DNA from: Natronohydrobacter sp. | Lineage (GTDB): Bacteria > Pseudomonadota > Alphaproteobacteria > Rhodobacterales > Rhodobacteraceae | DNA: 36,119 nucleotides | Direction of reading: 5' to 3' | Assembly: GCA_020832555.1 (NCBI GenBank) | Contig: JAFIEM010000029.1 | Span: forward strand, 1 to 36,119 | Shown here: piece after piece, positions 1 through 8,281 of the stretch | How positions within the stretch are numbered: position 1 is the first letter of the stretch | Layout: every line of letters begins with the position of its first letter | Notes under the pieces: model-generated | What the model saw: only the letters and a program-made list of their open reading frames with translations | Databases searched by the model: none | Told to the model about the DNA's origin: nothing | Made by a program: the position numbers and the translations under genes

Positions 1-2
1 TA

Positions 3-398
3 TTCTTCACCGCGCATCTGCTGGAATCGCGGATCCGGACGCTGGAATGGCTGGACGCGCTTGCACTTGGCGTGGCCGTGCCTGCCGGGGTCGGTGTCGC
101 GATGGGTCTGGGGCAAGGCTGGCCCATCGTGCTGATCATGGGGGTGGCCACGGGCACATTCGGCGGGCTGATGCGCGATGTCGTGTGCAACGAAGTGCCG
201 CTGGTGCTGAAGAAAGGCGAACTCTACGCGACAGCGGCCTTCACTGGCGCGCTTGCCGCACTGGTGCTGGCACAAATCACCGACTCGATGCTCGTGATCC
301 TGCTGGCCTGCGGGATCACGACCTGCGCGCTCAGGGCAGGCTCCATGCTCTATGGCTGGTGCCTGCCTGTCTATAAAAGCCGCCCGCCGCGGCGTTAA
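3..398 (+). CDS. TRIC/UPF0126-type membrane channel, 3' part
   Basis: The reading frame is open from the first bases of the window, so the start lies outside. The visible 131 residues contain the family signature GGLMRDVVCNEVPLVL followed by a GELYATAA stretch and hydrophobic segments (around the VGVAMGLG, VLIMGVATG and LAALVLAQ runs). This matches the bacterial UPF0126/YicG family, related to trimeric intracellular cation channels, which are inner-membrane proteins with two repeated three-helix units. What is present corresponds to the end of the first repeat and the whole second one. The family is usually about 200-210 residues, so roughly 70 residues are missing upstream. The stop is 16 bp from the stop of the convergent IalB-like gene. 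Transported ion and physiological role cannot be read from the sequence. Confidence 0.85.
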   Translation, partial: FFTAHLLESRIRTLEWLDALALGVAVPAGVGVAMGLGQGWPIVLIMGVATGTFGGLMRDVVCNEVPLVLKKGELYATAAFTGALAALVLAQITDSMLVILLACGITTCALRAGSMLYGWCLPVYKSRPPRR

Positions 399-414
399 CC
401 GCGACGATGCCAGG

Positions 415-957
415 TTAGTTGGCGCATTGGCGTCCGGCTTCCTCGGACGCAGCGGTGAAGCCGAAGAGCGAGAATGTATCGCGGGTGTTGGTGCCGCGCG
501 AGGAGCGTGCGGTCAGCACCGCTTCCGCGCCCGCGCGCATGGCGGCGAAGATACGCTGATCATCCTCGGGAGAGCCGGCCCAGGCCCATTGACCGTCGAC
601 GAAAAGCTGGAATTCATTGGTGCCGATGGTGACGCCAACCGTCGAATCCGGCGCAAAAGGATAGCCGCCGGTGAAAGATATTTCAGGCGTGCTGCGACCG
701 GGGCGATAGGTGGCGAACATCAGAATGTCGCCGCGCCGGACCTGCACGGGTTGCCCGTCACGGGTGTTGACGGTCTCGCGCGGTGCGGACACCGCCCAGC
801 ATTCCTTGGTCGGCGAAGTCTCGACAAAGACACTCCAATCCGTTTCCGCTGCGACGCGATTGGTGGATTCCTGTGCCTGAGCTGCCGCTGACAGCCCTGT
901 GACGAGAAAACTTGCCGCGACTGCAACGGTCGCTCCGAAATGACCCAGTGACGCCAT
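415..957 (-). CDS. IalB family exported protein
   Basis: This is a 180-residue protein of the invasion-associated locus B (IalB) family, named after a Bartonella protein but widespread and mostly uncharacterised in alphaproteobacteria. It has a signal peptide (MASLGHFGATVAVAASFLV..., cleavage probably after the AAAQA run). The conserved core includes a DWSVFVE strand, the Cys in KECW, GGYPFA, and a C-terminal Cys in GRQC that probably forms a disulfide with the first one. The ATG at 957 is chosen because GGAGG lies 10 nt upstream; the same frame extends to a GTG at 999 without a Shine-Dalgarno and would put 14 charged residues in front of the signal peptide. It should be periplasmic. The exact role is unknown. 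Confidence 0.85.
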   Translation of the reverse strand: MASLGHFGATVAVAASFLVTGLSAAAQAQESTNRVAAETDWSVFVETSPTKECWAVSAPRETVNTRDGQPVQVRRGDILMFATYRPGRSTPEISFTGGYPFAPDSTVGVTIGTNEFQLFVDGQWAWAGSPEDDQRIFAAMRAGAEAVLTARSSRGTNTRDTFSLFGFTAASEEAGRQCAN

Positions 958-1378
958 TTGCTGTCTTGCCTCCAATTGACCCGGCCCTTTTTTCGCCACG
1001 CCAGACCGGGATGGTCGCGTGGCACGGAACCATTCGCAAGTTTCTTACCGTCAAGCCAGCGAGATTTCAAAGCCCAACGGCAAAAAATCGCGCAGGCGTG
1101 AGCGGTTGCGGGTTCTGCGTGACCAAATGAGCGACAAGATGCCGAGTTTCGCCCTGATCACCGAGGATGTCCCGACGCTGCCGCGCATCTGGTATGGCTG
1201 ATCCATATGGACGAACCCGACCGGAGAGAACTACGCCCGGCATGGCAGTGTCGCATGAAGGTCAGCTTTTGCTGACCATGTTGTGATGGCGCAAACTGCG
1301 CTGCGCTGCGGCACATGCCCTTTCCCCAGACCGGTTCAGCGTGTAAACCCGAAAGGATCATCAAAAGGGGATATTGCC
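958..1378. other. 421-bp gap without a convincing gene
   Basis: This stretch separates the minus-strand IalB-like gene from the plus-strand small protein gene at 1379, so it should hold promoters for both. The overlapping frames here lack a Shine-Dalgarno sequence and resemble no family I know. A perfect 7-bp stem hairpin lies at 1260-1277. I saw no tRNA, riboswitch or repeat element. Confidence 0.5.
1260..1277. repeat. Perfect short inverted repeat
   Basis: GGTCAGC and GCTGACC flank a TTTT loop. It is a perfect 7-bp stem about 100 bp upstream of the small gene at 1379. There is no following T-run, so it is not a typical terminator. It could be an operator or an RNA hairpin in a leader. Function is undetermined. 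Confidence 0.45.
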
Positions 1379-1648
1379 ATGTTCAAGTTTCTGTTCGGTG
1401 CGAAAGACAGCAAGCCGGAAGTCAAGCGCGAGACACAGCGCGAGACGGTCATGCGGGCGCAGAAGGAATTGAACGATATCCTTGCCGGGCTAAGCCCCAA
1501 GGCAAAGATCACCATCTACCCGGAAGAGGGCACCTTCACCATCTCCCTGCCCGAGCAGATGCCGGATGAAGCCAGGGCGCTGCCTGCGCCTGCGAAACCT
1601 GCGGTGGAACCGGCGGCCAGTCCTGCGAAGGCGACCGAAGCCGCCTGA
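1379..1648 (+). CDS. Small conserved-type hypothetical protein
   Basis: This 89-residue protein is not a family I can name. It begins with a short hydrophobic stretch (MFKFLFG), followed by a strongly charged helical part (KPEVKRETQRETVMRAQKELND), a small beta-like section (AKITIYPEEGTFTISLPEQ) and a Pro/Ala-rich tail. The ATG at 1379 has AAAAGGGG about 9 nt upstream, which decides the start against upstream in-frame codons. No signal peptide or membrane segment is evident. It is followed 86 bp later by the MetY-type gene and may be co-transcribed with it. GC-rich third codon positions and the good ribosome binding site support a real gene. Confidence 0.7.
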   Translation: MFKFLFGAKDSKPEVKRETQRETVMRAQKELNDILAGLSPKAKITIYPEEGTFTISLPEQMPDEARALPAPAKPAVEPAASPAKATEAA

Positions 1649-1734
1649 ACGCGACCCAAGGCTGCACTCGATGCTTGCCCTGCGCCGAACCCTCGTCTAG
1701 CTTCCCCGCGACAGCCAATAGCGGAGGTATGGCG

Positions 1735-3021
1735 ATGAGCGACAAGCAGCCCGGTTTCGACACATTGCAAATCCATGCGGGCGCGCGGCCCGATCCTGCC
1801 ACCGGCGCGCGGCAGGTGCCCATCTATCAGTCAACAGCCTTTGTCTTTCGTGACGCGGATCACGCGGCCGCCCTCTTCAACCTGCAGGAATTGGGCTATA
1901 TCTACTCGCGCCTGACCAACCCGACCGTTGCGGCATTACAGGAACGCATGGCGACACTCGAAGGCGGCGCGGGGGCGGTCTGCTGTTCCTCGGGCCATGC
2001 CGCGCAGATCATGGCACTGTTTCCGCTGATGGGACCGGGGCTGAATATCGTCTCGTCCAACCGGCTCTATGGCGGCACGGTCACGCAGTTCAGCCAGACG
2101 ATCAAGCGCTTTGGCTGGTCAGCGAAATTCGTCGATACCGAAGATCTGGCAGCGGTCGAGGCAGCGATCGATGACAACACCCGCGCGATCTTCTGCGAAA
2201 GCATCGCCAATCCGGGCGGCTATATCACGGATCTGGACGCGCTGGCGGCAATCGCCGACCGCAACGGTATTCCCCTGATCGTGGATAACACGACCGCGAC
2301 GCCCTATCTGTGCCGCCCCATCGAGCACGGCGCGACACTGGTGGTGCATTCCCTGACCAAATACCTGACCGGCAACGGCACTGTGACCGGCGGCTGCATC
2401 ATCGATTCGGGCAAGTTCAACTGGTCGAATGGCAAATTCCCGTCATTCTCGGAGCCCGAACCCGCCTATCACGGTCTGAAATTCCACGAGACTTTCGGGC
2501 ATCTGGCCTTCACCTTCCATTCCATCGCCATCGGTTTGCGCGATCTGGGCATGACGATGAACCCTCAGGGTGCGCATTACACGCTTCTGGGCATCGAGAC
2601 GCTCTCGCTGCGGATGGAGCGCCATTGCGCCAATGCAGTCAAGGTCGCGGAGTGGCTGGAGAATGACCCGCGTGTGGCCTATGTCACCTATGCTGGCCTG
2701 CCGTCCTCGCCCTATCACGACAGAATGGCACGGATCTGCCCCAAGGGGGCGTCGGCGCTGTTCACCTTCTCGCTCAAGGCCGGGTATGAAGCCTGTGTGA
2801 AGCTGATCGATTCCGTCAATCTGTTCAGCCATGTGGCCAATCTTGGTGACACGCGGTCGCTGATCATCCATTCGGCCTCGACCACGCATCGGCAGTTGAC
2901 CGAAACCCAGCAGATCGCTGCGGGGGCTGCCCCGGATGTGGTGCGCCTGTCGATCGGTCTGGAAGATCCCGAGGATATCATCGCGGATCTGGATCAGGCG
3001 CTGGCCAAGGCCACTGCATAA
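1735..3021 (+). CDS. metY: O-acetylhomoserine sulfhydrylase (Cys/Met metabolism PLP enzyme)
   Basis: This 428-residue protein is of the Cys/Met metabolism PLP-dependent (fold type I) family. It resembles O-acetylhomoserine aminocarboxypropyltransferase (MetY), which makes homocysteine from O-acetylhomoserine and sulfide. The PLP-binding Lys is K209 in VVHSLTKYLTG. YSRLTNPT near residues 60-70, SSGHAAQIMAL, and the C-terminal SIGLEDPEDI are typical. Length and the FDTLQIHAG amino end fit MetY rather than the shorter cystathionine synthases/lyases. The second of two nearby ATGs (1735) is chosen because GGAGG ends 7 nt before it but only 1 nt before the ATG at 1729. It is cytosolic. A stable hairpin follows the stop. 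I could not find a SAM riboswitch in the 86 bp upstream. The exact substrate (acetyl- or succinyl-homoserine) is inferred from family resemblance. Confidence 0.88.
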   Translation: MSDKQPGFDTLQIHAGARPDPATGARQVPIYQSTAFVFRDADHAAALFNLQELGYIYSRLTNPTVAALQERMATLEGGAGAVCCSSGHAAQIMALFPLMGPGLNIVSSNRLYGGTVTQFSQTIKRFGWSAKFVDTEDLAAVEAAIDDNTRAIFCESIANPGGYITDLDALAAIADRNGIPLIVDNTTATPYLCRPIEHGATLVVHSLTKYLTGNGTVTGGCIIDSGKFNWSNGKFPSFSEPEPAYHGLKFHETFGHLAFTFHSIAIGLRDLGMTMNPQGAHYTLLGIETLSLRMERHCANAVKVAEWLENDPRVAYVTYAGLPSSPYHDRMARICPKGASALFTFSLKAGYEACVKLIDSVNLFSHVANLGDTRSLIIHSASTTHRQLTETQQIAAGAAPDVVRLSIGLEDPEDIIADLDQALAKATA

Positions 3022-3027
3022 CCAGAC

Positions 3028-3059
3028 TGCGCGCATAGGGTCACGGCCCTGTGCGCGCA
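3028..3059 (+). terminator. Stable hairpin after metY
   Basis: TGCGCGCA (itself a palindrome) at 3028-3035 pairs with the same sequence at 3052-3059, and AGGG pairs with CCCT around a TCACGG loop, with one T/G wobble. It starts 6 bp after the metY stop. There is no T-run, so it may be a factor-assisted terminator or a 3'-end stabiliser. Confidence 0.5.
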
Positions 3060-3154
3060 AATGTCCGACCAGATGGGCGATTTTTCGCCCCGGTCCCGGA
3101 GACTGAGGGATTTGTGACTCCCGATCATGTGACATCCTGTGCTAAAGGCCAGAC

Positions 3155-6100
3155 ATGAAACCGAATTTCGCTCTTGGCCTGACTGACGACGGCATCACAC
3201 TCTGGCAACGGGATACAACCGGGTGGCTGCGCGTGGGCGCCGTCGCACCTGATGCTGCGGATATGAACGCGCAGATGCAGGGGCTGGCCAAGATCGCCTC
3301 TGCGCTTGCGCCGGAAGGTGTGCGCACCAAGCTTGTGGTTCCCGATGAGCAGATCCTGTTCTGTGATCTGCCCGTCTCGGCGCGCAATCGTGAGATGCAG
3401 GGCCATGAGATCCGCGCCCAACTTGCAGGCCGCACCCCCTATCCGGTCGAGGAGCTTGATTTCGACTGGACCGTGACCGACGGCATGGCCAAGGTCGCCG
3501 TCGTTGCCCGCGAAACGCTGGTCGAGGCCGAGGATTTCGCCCGCGATTTCGGTCTGAACCCGGTCAGCAGCGTCGCCGCTCCGGGGAATGGCAGTTTTCC
3601 GCAAGAGCCGTTTTTCGGGCCGACACGCGCCGCGCGCGAGATTGTCGGAGATCCCTCCCTGCTGGAGCGGGATCAGGAGATTTTGCGCGAAACCGGGATC
3701 GCGACCCTGCCTGAACCGGAACTGGTGCGCCCCTCAGAGCCTGAGCCTGAGCCAAAGGTCGACGGTGACAAACCAGCGGAACAGGGTGCCAAGACAGACG
3801 TAAAGCCCGAACCAGAATTGGCCACGGACCCGAAGCAGCCGGAAGATGCGGCGGCACAATCGGAACCGGAGCCCGAACCTGCGGCAGGGTCCAAGTCCAA
3901 AGCAGAACCCGAAGCACCTTCGGGCAAGAAGGCCAAATCCAAAAAGAAGAAAAAGGCCTCCGCTGACGATTCGCCTGCGGAAGAATCGACCGACGATGAC
4001 GCGGATGACGAGGATCTTGAAGCGCCTGATACCGCTTCGGAAGTGCCGGTTGCTGACAAGAGCGATGTCAAGGTCACGGAAAAGCAGGACAGCGCGCCGG
4101 CTCCAGTTGCGCCCCCTCCGGTTGTGCCAGCGCCCGATCTGCCCGCCAGCGCGGCTGTGACACCGACGCCAACCGGCTCGAACTCTGCCGATGCGCGCAA
4201 ATCGGCGCTGCTTGCGAAACTGCGTGCGGCAAAAGCCGCTTCAGAAACCCGGACAACATCTGCAGGACCATTGGCCGAGGGAATGACTGCGCTTGATCGC
4301 GCAAGGCAGAAGCTGACAGATGTGTTGCCTTCGAAGCCCTCGACGACGAAAGCACCGGCAGAGCCGGTGCGCATTGCAGAACCGAAAGCTGACGACGCTG
4401 TTGCGTTTCGTTCGCGTCGTGCAGCCCCGACAGCGCAAAGCGCCCCTCCTGCGCAGGTAGACACCCCGAAACCTGCCTCTGATCTTCTTGGTGGGTTGCG
4501 CGCAAAGCTCGCCGGTGCACAGGATCTCTCGAAACGCAAGCTTGGCGGCCTGACCAAGGCACTCGGCGCAGCAAAGGAAGAGAAAGCCCCGACCAATACA
4601 AAGGTGACTGGCACGGCACCCCAGCCGGTTCCTGCGCAAAAGCCCGCTGAAGACAAGGGTAAGCCGAGAACCGCTGCAGATGCCAAAAGCCCCTACCCGA
4701 TCAAGATAGGCCCCGGCGCGGCGACAAACGGGCGCAAGGACCCGCTGGAGACCTTGCAAGCGCGCGCGGGCAGCAAACCCTCGTCAAACGCGAGCGAGGC
4801 AGAACGGCTGACGATCTTCGGGGCGCGTGGGCAGACGGACAACGCGCGCGCAGTTCCGCAACCTGCCATGCTGATCCTTGCTGGTATCGGGCTGATTCTG
4901 GTCGCAGCCGCGATCTGGGTCGCGTATTTCCTCAGCACCGGACCAGTCGCCACAGACGTCACCGAACAGACGGACCCGCCAACCGAATCCGCGCCGCTTG
5001 TAACAGGTCAGGTCGAGCCGGAAACGCTCTTGCCCGAAAGCATGGAAGAAATAGAGGCCGCACTCGGTCTTGAGGACGCCGCGCAGCAACTGCCACTTGA
5101 TGCACCTGAACCCGCGCCGATGGAGGATGCATCCCCGCAGCCAGACGTGACTTCCGGGGATACAGCTGTCGCAGAGAGCGAGCAGCCCGCAGGGCGTGTC
5201 GCGGGGGTACGCACCTCTGCATTGCTGGCGCCGCAGGATCATCTTCCGCTTCCCGAGGCGCCCTTGCCGCCCGCGCCTTTCGGTGCCGAACCCTTGCCAC
5301 CTTTGCGTTCCGAGGTCGAACAGGCGGCGCTTGCACCGACTGAGACCCCAGACCCGGCGACAGAACCCGCCCCGGAAGCCGGAACCCAAGCCGGACTGGG
5401 CTTGCCCGAGGGTGAGGAAGCGCTGGAAATTGATGTGACTGACGGCACCCCGGCCGTGGTGCCGCCTACGCGACCAGAGGGGCTGGCCCCGGAGATCGAG
5501 GCGGCGCCTGAAGCTGTCATCCTAGAAGAAACGCCAGAGGTCGAGAGCGCGACCGAGCTGACCGATACGCCAGAGGTCGAGAGCGCCACCGGGTTGACCG
5601 ATACGGCAGAGGCCGCGATCCCGTCCGAGGATGCGACTGAGGTGCAGGCCGCGCCCGAAGCGGCAATAGACCCGCTGGACGAGAGCAATCTGGAAATCAC
5701 TGTGACCGAAGGGCGCCCTGCGGTCGTGCCGCCTGCGCGCCCGGCAGGGCTGGCCCCGGAACCACCGGTGGCAGAGCCTGTTGCGCCGGAAACCGGGTCA
5801 GAAGCGCTCGCGCCGCCATCTACCGAAGATCCGCTTCCTGATCCAAGTGCAGATCAGGCAGAACTTGACGCGCCGCCTCCGGGCGGCGTTGCGCTGACTG
5901 CCCTGCGTCCGGCAGCACGCCCGGCAGGAATGGCGGAACTGGCAGAAGCCGCGCGCGCGGCAGAGGCCGAACCTGTGATCGAAGGCACCGCACTGGCGGT
6001 TGCCTCCTCGGCCCGGCCCAATGCGCGGCCCGGCCAATTCGCCGCCGTGGTGCAACGTGCCTTGCGCGCCGCGCAACAGCGCAGCACGACACCGACCCCT

Positions 6101-6427
6101 GCTGCAGTCGCCGCTGCGGCCCCGGCGGCCCCCGCCCCGGTCCAGACGGCCCGAGCGGCTGTCCCTGCCGCGCCGCCGATCCCCTCTTCGGCCTCGGTCG
6201 CGCGCGAGGCGACGCAGGCCCGCGCGATCAATCTGCGCCAGATCAACCTGATCGGGGTGATGGGGACATCTTCCAGCCGCCGGGCATTGGTGCGCCTGTC
6301 GAACGGGCGTGTGGTGACCGTCCGGGTCGGGGATTCATTGGATAACGGAAGCGTCACCGCCATCAGCGAGAATGAACTGCGTTACTCCAGACGCGGGCGA
6401 GATGTGGTGTTGCGCATCGCCTCCTGA
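3155..6427 (+). CDS. Large single-pass protein with PilM/GspL-like N-terminus and PilP/GspC-like C-terminus
   Basis: This 1090-residue protein has three parts. Residues 1 to about 190 form a compact domain (FALGLTDDGITLW..., VVPDEQILFCDLPV, RAQLAGRTPYPVEELDFDW) that recalls the actin-like cytoplasmic domain of PilM/GspL. A very long low-complexity linker follows, with acidic, Pro/Ala-rich and Lys-rich stretches and several short helical segments (for example SALLAKLRAAKA, LLGGLRAKLAGA). One transmembrane helix lies near residues 569-593 (AMLILAGIGLILVAAAIWVA). After a second low-complexity region, residues about 1025-1090 form a small beta domain (INLIGVMGTSSSRRALVRL, GRVVTVRVGDSL) like the homology region of GspC/PilP. 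The expected topology is N-in/C-out. No other pilus or secretion gene is in the window. The domain similarities come from pattern recognition and need a profile search. Related proteins in this family of bacteria are, as I recall, usually called hypothetical. Confidence 0.8.
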   Translation: MKPNFALGLTDDGITLWQRDTTGWLRVGAVAPDAADMNAQMQGLAKIASALAPEGVRTKLVVPDEQILFCDLPVSARNREMQGHEIRAQLAGRTPYPVEELDFDWTVTDGMAKVAVVARETLVEAEDFARDFGLNPVSSVAAPGNGSFPQEPFFGPTRAAREIVGDPSLLERDQEILRETGIATLPEPELVRPSEPEPEPKVDGDKPAEQGAKTDVKPEPELATDPKQPEDAAAQSEPEPEPAAGSKSKAEPEAPSGKKAKSKKKKKASADDSPAEESTDDDADDEDLEAPDTASEVPVADKSDVKVTEKQDSAPAPVAPPPVVPAPDLPASAAVTPTPTGSNSADARKSALLAKLRAAKAASETRTTSAGPLAEGMTALDRARQKLTDVLPSKPSTTKAPAEPVRIAEPKADDAVAFRSRRAAPTAQSAPPAQVDTPKPASDLLGGLRAKLAGAQDLSKRKLGGLTKALGAAKEEKAPTNTKVTGTAPQPVPAQKPAEDKGKPRTAADAKSPYPIKIGPGAATNGRKDPLETLQARAGSKPSSNASEAERLTIFGARGQTDNARAVPQPAMLILAGIGLILVAAAIWVAYFLSTGPVATDVTEQTDPPTESAPLVTGQVEPETLLPESMEEIEAALGLEDAAQQLPLDAPEPAPMEDASPQPDVTSGDTAVAESEQPAGRVAGVRTSALLAPQDHLPLPEAPLPPAPFGAEPLPPLRSEVEQAALAPTETPDPATEPAPEAGTQAGLGLPEGEEALEIDVTDGTPAVVPPTRPEGLAPEIEAAPEAVILEETPEVESATELTDTPEVESATGLTDTAEAAIPSEDATEVQAAPEAAIDPLDESNLEITVTEGRPAVVPPARPAGLAPEPPVAEPVAPETGSEALAPPSTEDPLPDPSADQAELDAPPPGGVALTALRPAARPAGMAELAEAARAAEAEPVIEGTALAVASSARPNARPGQFAAVVQRALRAAQQRSTTPTPAAVAAAAPAAPAPVQTARAAVPAAPPIPSSASVAREATQARAINLRQINLIGVMGTSSSRRALVRLSNGRVVTVRVGDSLDNGSVTAISENELRYSRRGRDVVLRIAS
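5423..5761 (+). repeat. Two diverged 72-bp direct repeats in the periplasmic linker
   Basis: Bases 5423-5494 and 5690-5761 encode near-identical 24-residue blocks (residues 757-780 and 846-869) built around PAVVPPTRPEGLAPE and PAVVPPARPAGLAPE. A related ALRPAARPAGMAEL follows at about residue 910. The repeated RPxGL/M motif inside otherwise unstructured sequence looks like a short linear binding motif. Confidence 0.75.
5531..5602 (+). repeat. Tandem 36-bp duplication inside the large protein gene
   Basis: Two adjacent in-frame 36-bp units (5531-5566 and 5567-5602) encode TPEVESATELTD and TPEVESATGLTD. They differ at only a few bases, so this is a recent expansion of the linker. Confidence 0.85.
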
Positions 6428-6466
6428 GTCGCGATAAGTCCGGGAAACGACCTGAGAGGAATGTCG

Positions 6467-7066
6467 ATGTCGGAAAAACAGGTTTCGCCTGCGGTCAAGA
6501 TCGGTCTGGAACTGGGGCCGGTCTTTCTGTTTTTCGTGGGCTATATCACCACGCGCGGACAGACTTTCCTGATCAACGGCACCGAATATGACGCCTTCAT
6601 CCTGCTCACAGCGGGTTTCATTCCGCTCATGGCGCTTGCGACATTTGTTCTGTGGAAACTGTCAGGGCGGCTCAGCCGCTTGCAACTCGTCACGCTGGTC
6701 ATGGTGGTGATCTTCGGCGGGCTGACCGTCTGGCTGAATGACGAACGCTTCTTCAAGATGAAGCCGACCGCCGTTTACGGAATCTTCGCGACATTGCTGT
6801 TCATCGGGCTGGCGCGCGGCCAAAGCTGGCTGGAACTGGTGATGGAAGGCGCGCTGCCCCTGACGCATGAAGGCTGGATGCTGCTCACGAAGCGCATGGC
6901 GATGATGTTTGTGGCAATGGCGCTGGCCAATGAGCTGGTCTGGCGCACTATGTCCACCGATGCCTGGGTGAATTTCCGCACTTTCGGGCTGCCGCTGGCG
7001 CTGTTCGCGTTCCTGATGCTGCAAGGCAAGCTGTTCGAGCGCTACAGTTCCGCCCCGAAGGAGTAG
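6467..7066 (+). CDS. yciB: Inner membrane-spanning protein YciB (septation protein A family)
   Basis: This 199-residue polytopic membrane protein of the YciB/IspZ family carries typical features: KIGLELGPVFLFF at the amino end, a WLNDERFFKMKPT motif between helices, and NELVWR near residue 155. Five to six hydrophobic helices are visible. In enterobacteria YciB is linked to cell-envelope integrity and division; its biochemical role is not settled. Two in-frame ATGs stand at 6461 and 6467. GAGAGGA touches the first directly, so the second, with 6-nt spacing, is the better start. It follows the 1090-residue protein gene by 39 bp and is likely co-transcribed with it. Confidence 0.9.
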   Translation: MSEKQVSPAVKIGLELGPVFLFFVGYITTRGQTFLINGTEYDAFILLTAGFIPLMALATFVLWKLSGRLSRLQLVTLVMVVIFGGLTVWLNDERFFKMKPTAVYGIFATLLFIGLARGQSWLELVMEGALPLTHEGWMLLTKRMAMMFVAMALANELVWRTMSTDAWVNFRTFGLPLALFAFLMLQGKLFERYSSAPKE

Positions 7067-7153
7067 ACGGGCATTTCCCTTGTTCAGCGGATTGAGTTGA
7101 CAACAAAGCCGCGCATCTGCGACCCTTGCCATCCATTGCAAAAGGGGGTGCAC

Positions 7154-7465
7154 ATGCACAGATACTCAATCATTGCGACGATCGTCTTGCTGGCTGGCTG
7201 TGAATTGGAATTGGCCGGTCCGCCGGGCGTTCAGCCGCCACCCGCGAAACCCGGCACCGCTGAATTGCGCAGCATGTGCACCAATGCCGCTCAGGCGCAG
7301 GATCTTGGTGTCTTGCGCACAGGCGAGTTTCTGACCGTGACCGGCAGTGGTGGTATGGAGATCGGCTCTACCGCCATCATGACGGTCGTGCGGGACAGCC
7401 AGGTCTTCGACATGCGCTGCAATTACAGTTTCGGGGACCGCCAGATTCGTCTGACCGAAGTCTGA
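7154..7465 (+). CDS. Small predicted lipoprotein
   Basis: This 103-residue protein has a short signal peptide ending in the lipobox LLAGC (Cys near position 16), so it is predicted to be lipid-anchored. The mature part has a Pro-rich spacer followed by a small domain with two further cysteines (RSMCTNAA and MRCNYSF) that could form a disulfide. I do not recognise the family. The ATG at 7154 has AAAGGGGG about 5 nt upstream; an upstream in-frame ATG at 7097 would place 19 residues ahead of the lipobox signal and has no good ribosome binding site. It is about 90 bp after yciB and converges on the GST gene. Confidence 0.75.
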   Translation: MHRYSIIATIVLLAGCELELAGPPGVQPPPAKPGTAELRSMCTNAAQAQDLGVLRTGEFLTVTGSGGMEIGSTAIMTVVRDSQVFDMRCNYSFGDRQIRLTEV

Positions 7466-7480
7466 GGCGTACCTAGACAG

Positions 7481-7498
7481 GCACAGCTGCAGCTGTGC
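7481..7498. terminator. Perfect 18-bp palindrome between convergent genes
   Basis: GCACAGCTGCAGCTGTGC is self-complementary along all 18 bp. It lies between the lipoprotein stop (7465) and the GST stop (7517), a fitting place for a bidirectional terminator. It has no T-run and no natural loop, so it could instead be a protein-binding palindrome. Confidence 0.4.
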
Positions 7499-7516
7499 TG
7501 CTGCGCCTGCGGGCAG

Positions 7517-8218
7517 TCAGCCGCGCTTGCCAAACAGCACTTTCTGCGCTTCGCGATCTTTTTGCACATCCGAGCGTTTCTCTGCTCCAAGTCCCTTGCC
7601 CTTTTGCACGGCGGGACGTGCGCCCACCAGGTCCAGCCAGCGCGCCAGATGCGGCTTGTCGTCAAGCGTCTGTTCCTGTCCCTCCCAGAGGATCGCCCAG
7701 GGCCAGATCGCCATATCGGCGATGGAATAGAAATCGCCCGCGACATATTCGTTTTCGCCAAGCTGCTTGTTCAGCACGCCCAAAAGACGTGCGGTTTCAT
7801 TGCGGTAGCGGTCCTTGGCATAGGGCAGGTCATTGGGCGGGTCCATCGCGGGGGCGTATTTCAGGAAATGATGCGCCTGCCCCGCCATCGGCCCCAAGCC
7901 CCCCATCTGCCACATCAGCCACTGATCCACGGCCACCCGGTCGCGCGCGCTCGCGCCGTAGAATTGCCCGGTCTTGCGCGCCAGATATTGCAGGATGGCA
8001 CCGGACTCAAAAATCGAGATCGGCGCACCATCTGGCCCGTCCGCATCGACAATCGCGGGCATCCGGTTGTTCGGCGCGATTTTCAGAAAGTCAGGCTTGA
8101 ACTGATCGCCTGCGCCGATATTGACGAAATGGGTCTGATAGGGCAGCCCCATTTCTTCCAGCGCGATAGAGATTTTCCAGCCGTTCGGCGTGGGCCAGTA
8201 GTGAAGATCGATGCTCAT
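7517..8218 (-). CDS. Glutathione S-transferase, YfcG/YghU (Nu-class) type
   Basis: This 233-residue cytosolic glutathione transferase has an N-terminal thioredoxin-like domain (LHYWPTPNGWKISIALEEMG) with the Thr/Asn pair (TPN) typical of Nu-class YfcG/YghU proteins. Those proteins act as disulfide-bond oxidoreductases with glutathione. IFESGAILQYLA is the usual glutathione-binding ES motif. The helical C-terminal domain has the YSIADMAIWPW N-capping motif. The start at 8218 (GGAGG 5 nt upstream) is preferred; the frame runs on to 8326, but that extension would pass straight through the terminator hairpin at 8291-8311. Physiological substrate is unknown. Confidence 0.88.
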   Translation of the reverse strand: MSIDLHYWPTPNGWKISIALEEMGLPYQTHFVNIGAGDQFKPDFLKIAPNNRMPAIVDADGPDGAPISIFESGAILQYLARKTGQFYGASARDRVAVDQWLMWQMGGLGPMAGQAHHFLKYAPAMDPPNDLPYAKDRYRNETARLLGVLNKQLGENEYVAGDFYSIADMAIWPWAILWEGQEQTLDDKPHLARWLDLVGARPAVQKGKGLGAEKRSDVQKDREAQKVLFGKRG

Positions 8219-8281
8219 GGAGCCTCCGAGAGTTATGCGGTTGCTGCACAAGCTAAGCATCTTCGCGCCAATGCCAAGCGG

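Noticed and set aside
1127..1201. 24-codon frame beginning MSDKMPSFALITED
   Set aside because: It has no ribosome binding site, is very short and resembles no family; it could be chance.
1649..1734. Possible SAM-responsive leader before metY
   Set aside because: I found neither the SAM-II conserved sequence nor a convincing pseudoknot in these 86 bp; only an ordinary ribosome binding site is seen.
3673..4686. 337-residue Ser/Ala-rich minus-strand frame that looks like a surface protein
   Set aside because: It is the complement of the low-complexity linker of the 1090-residue protein. Repetitive Glu/Pro/Ala codons give Ser/Ala/Gly on the other strand.
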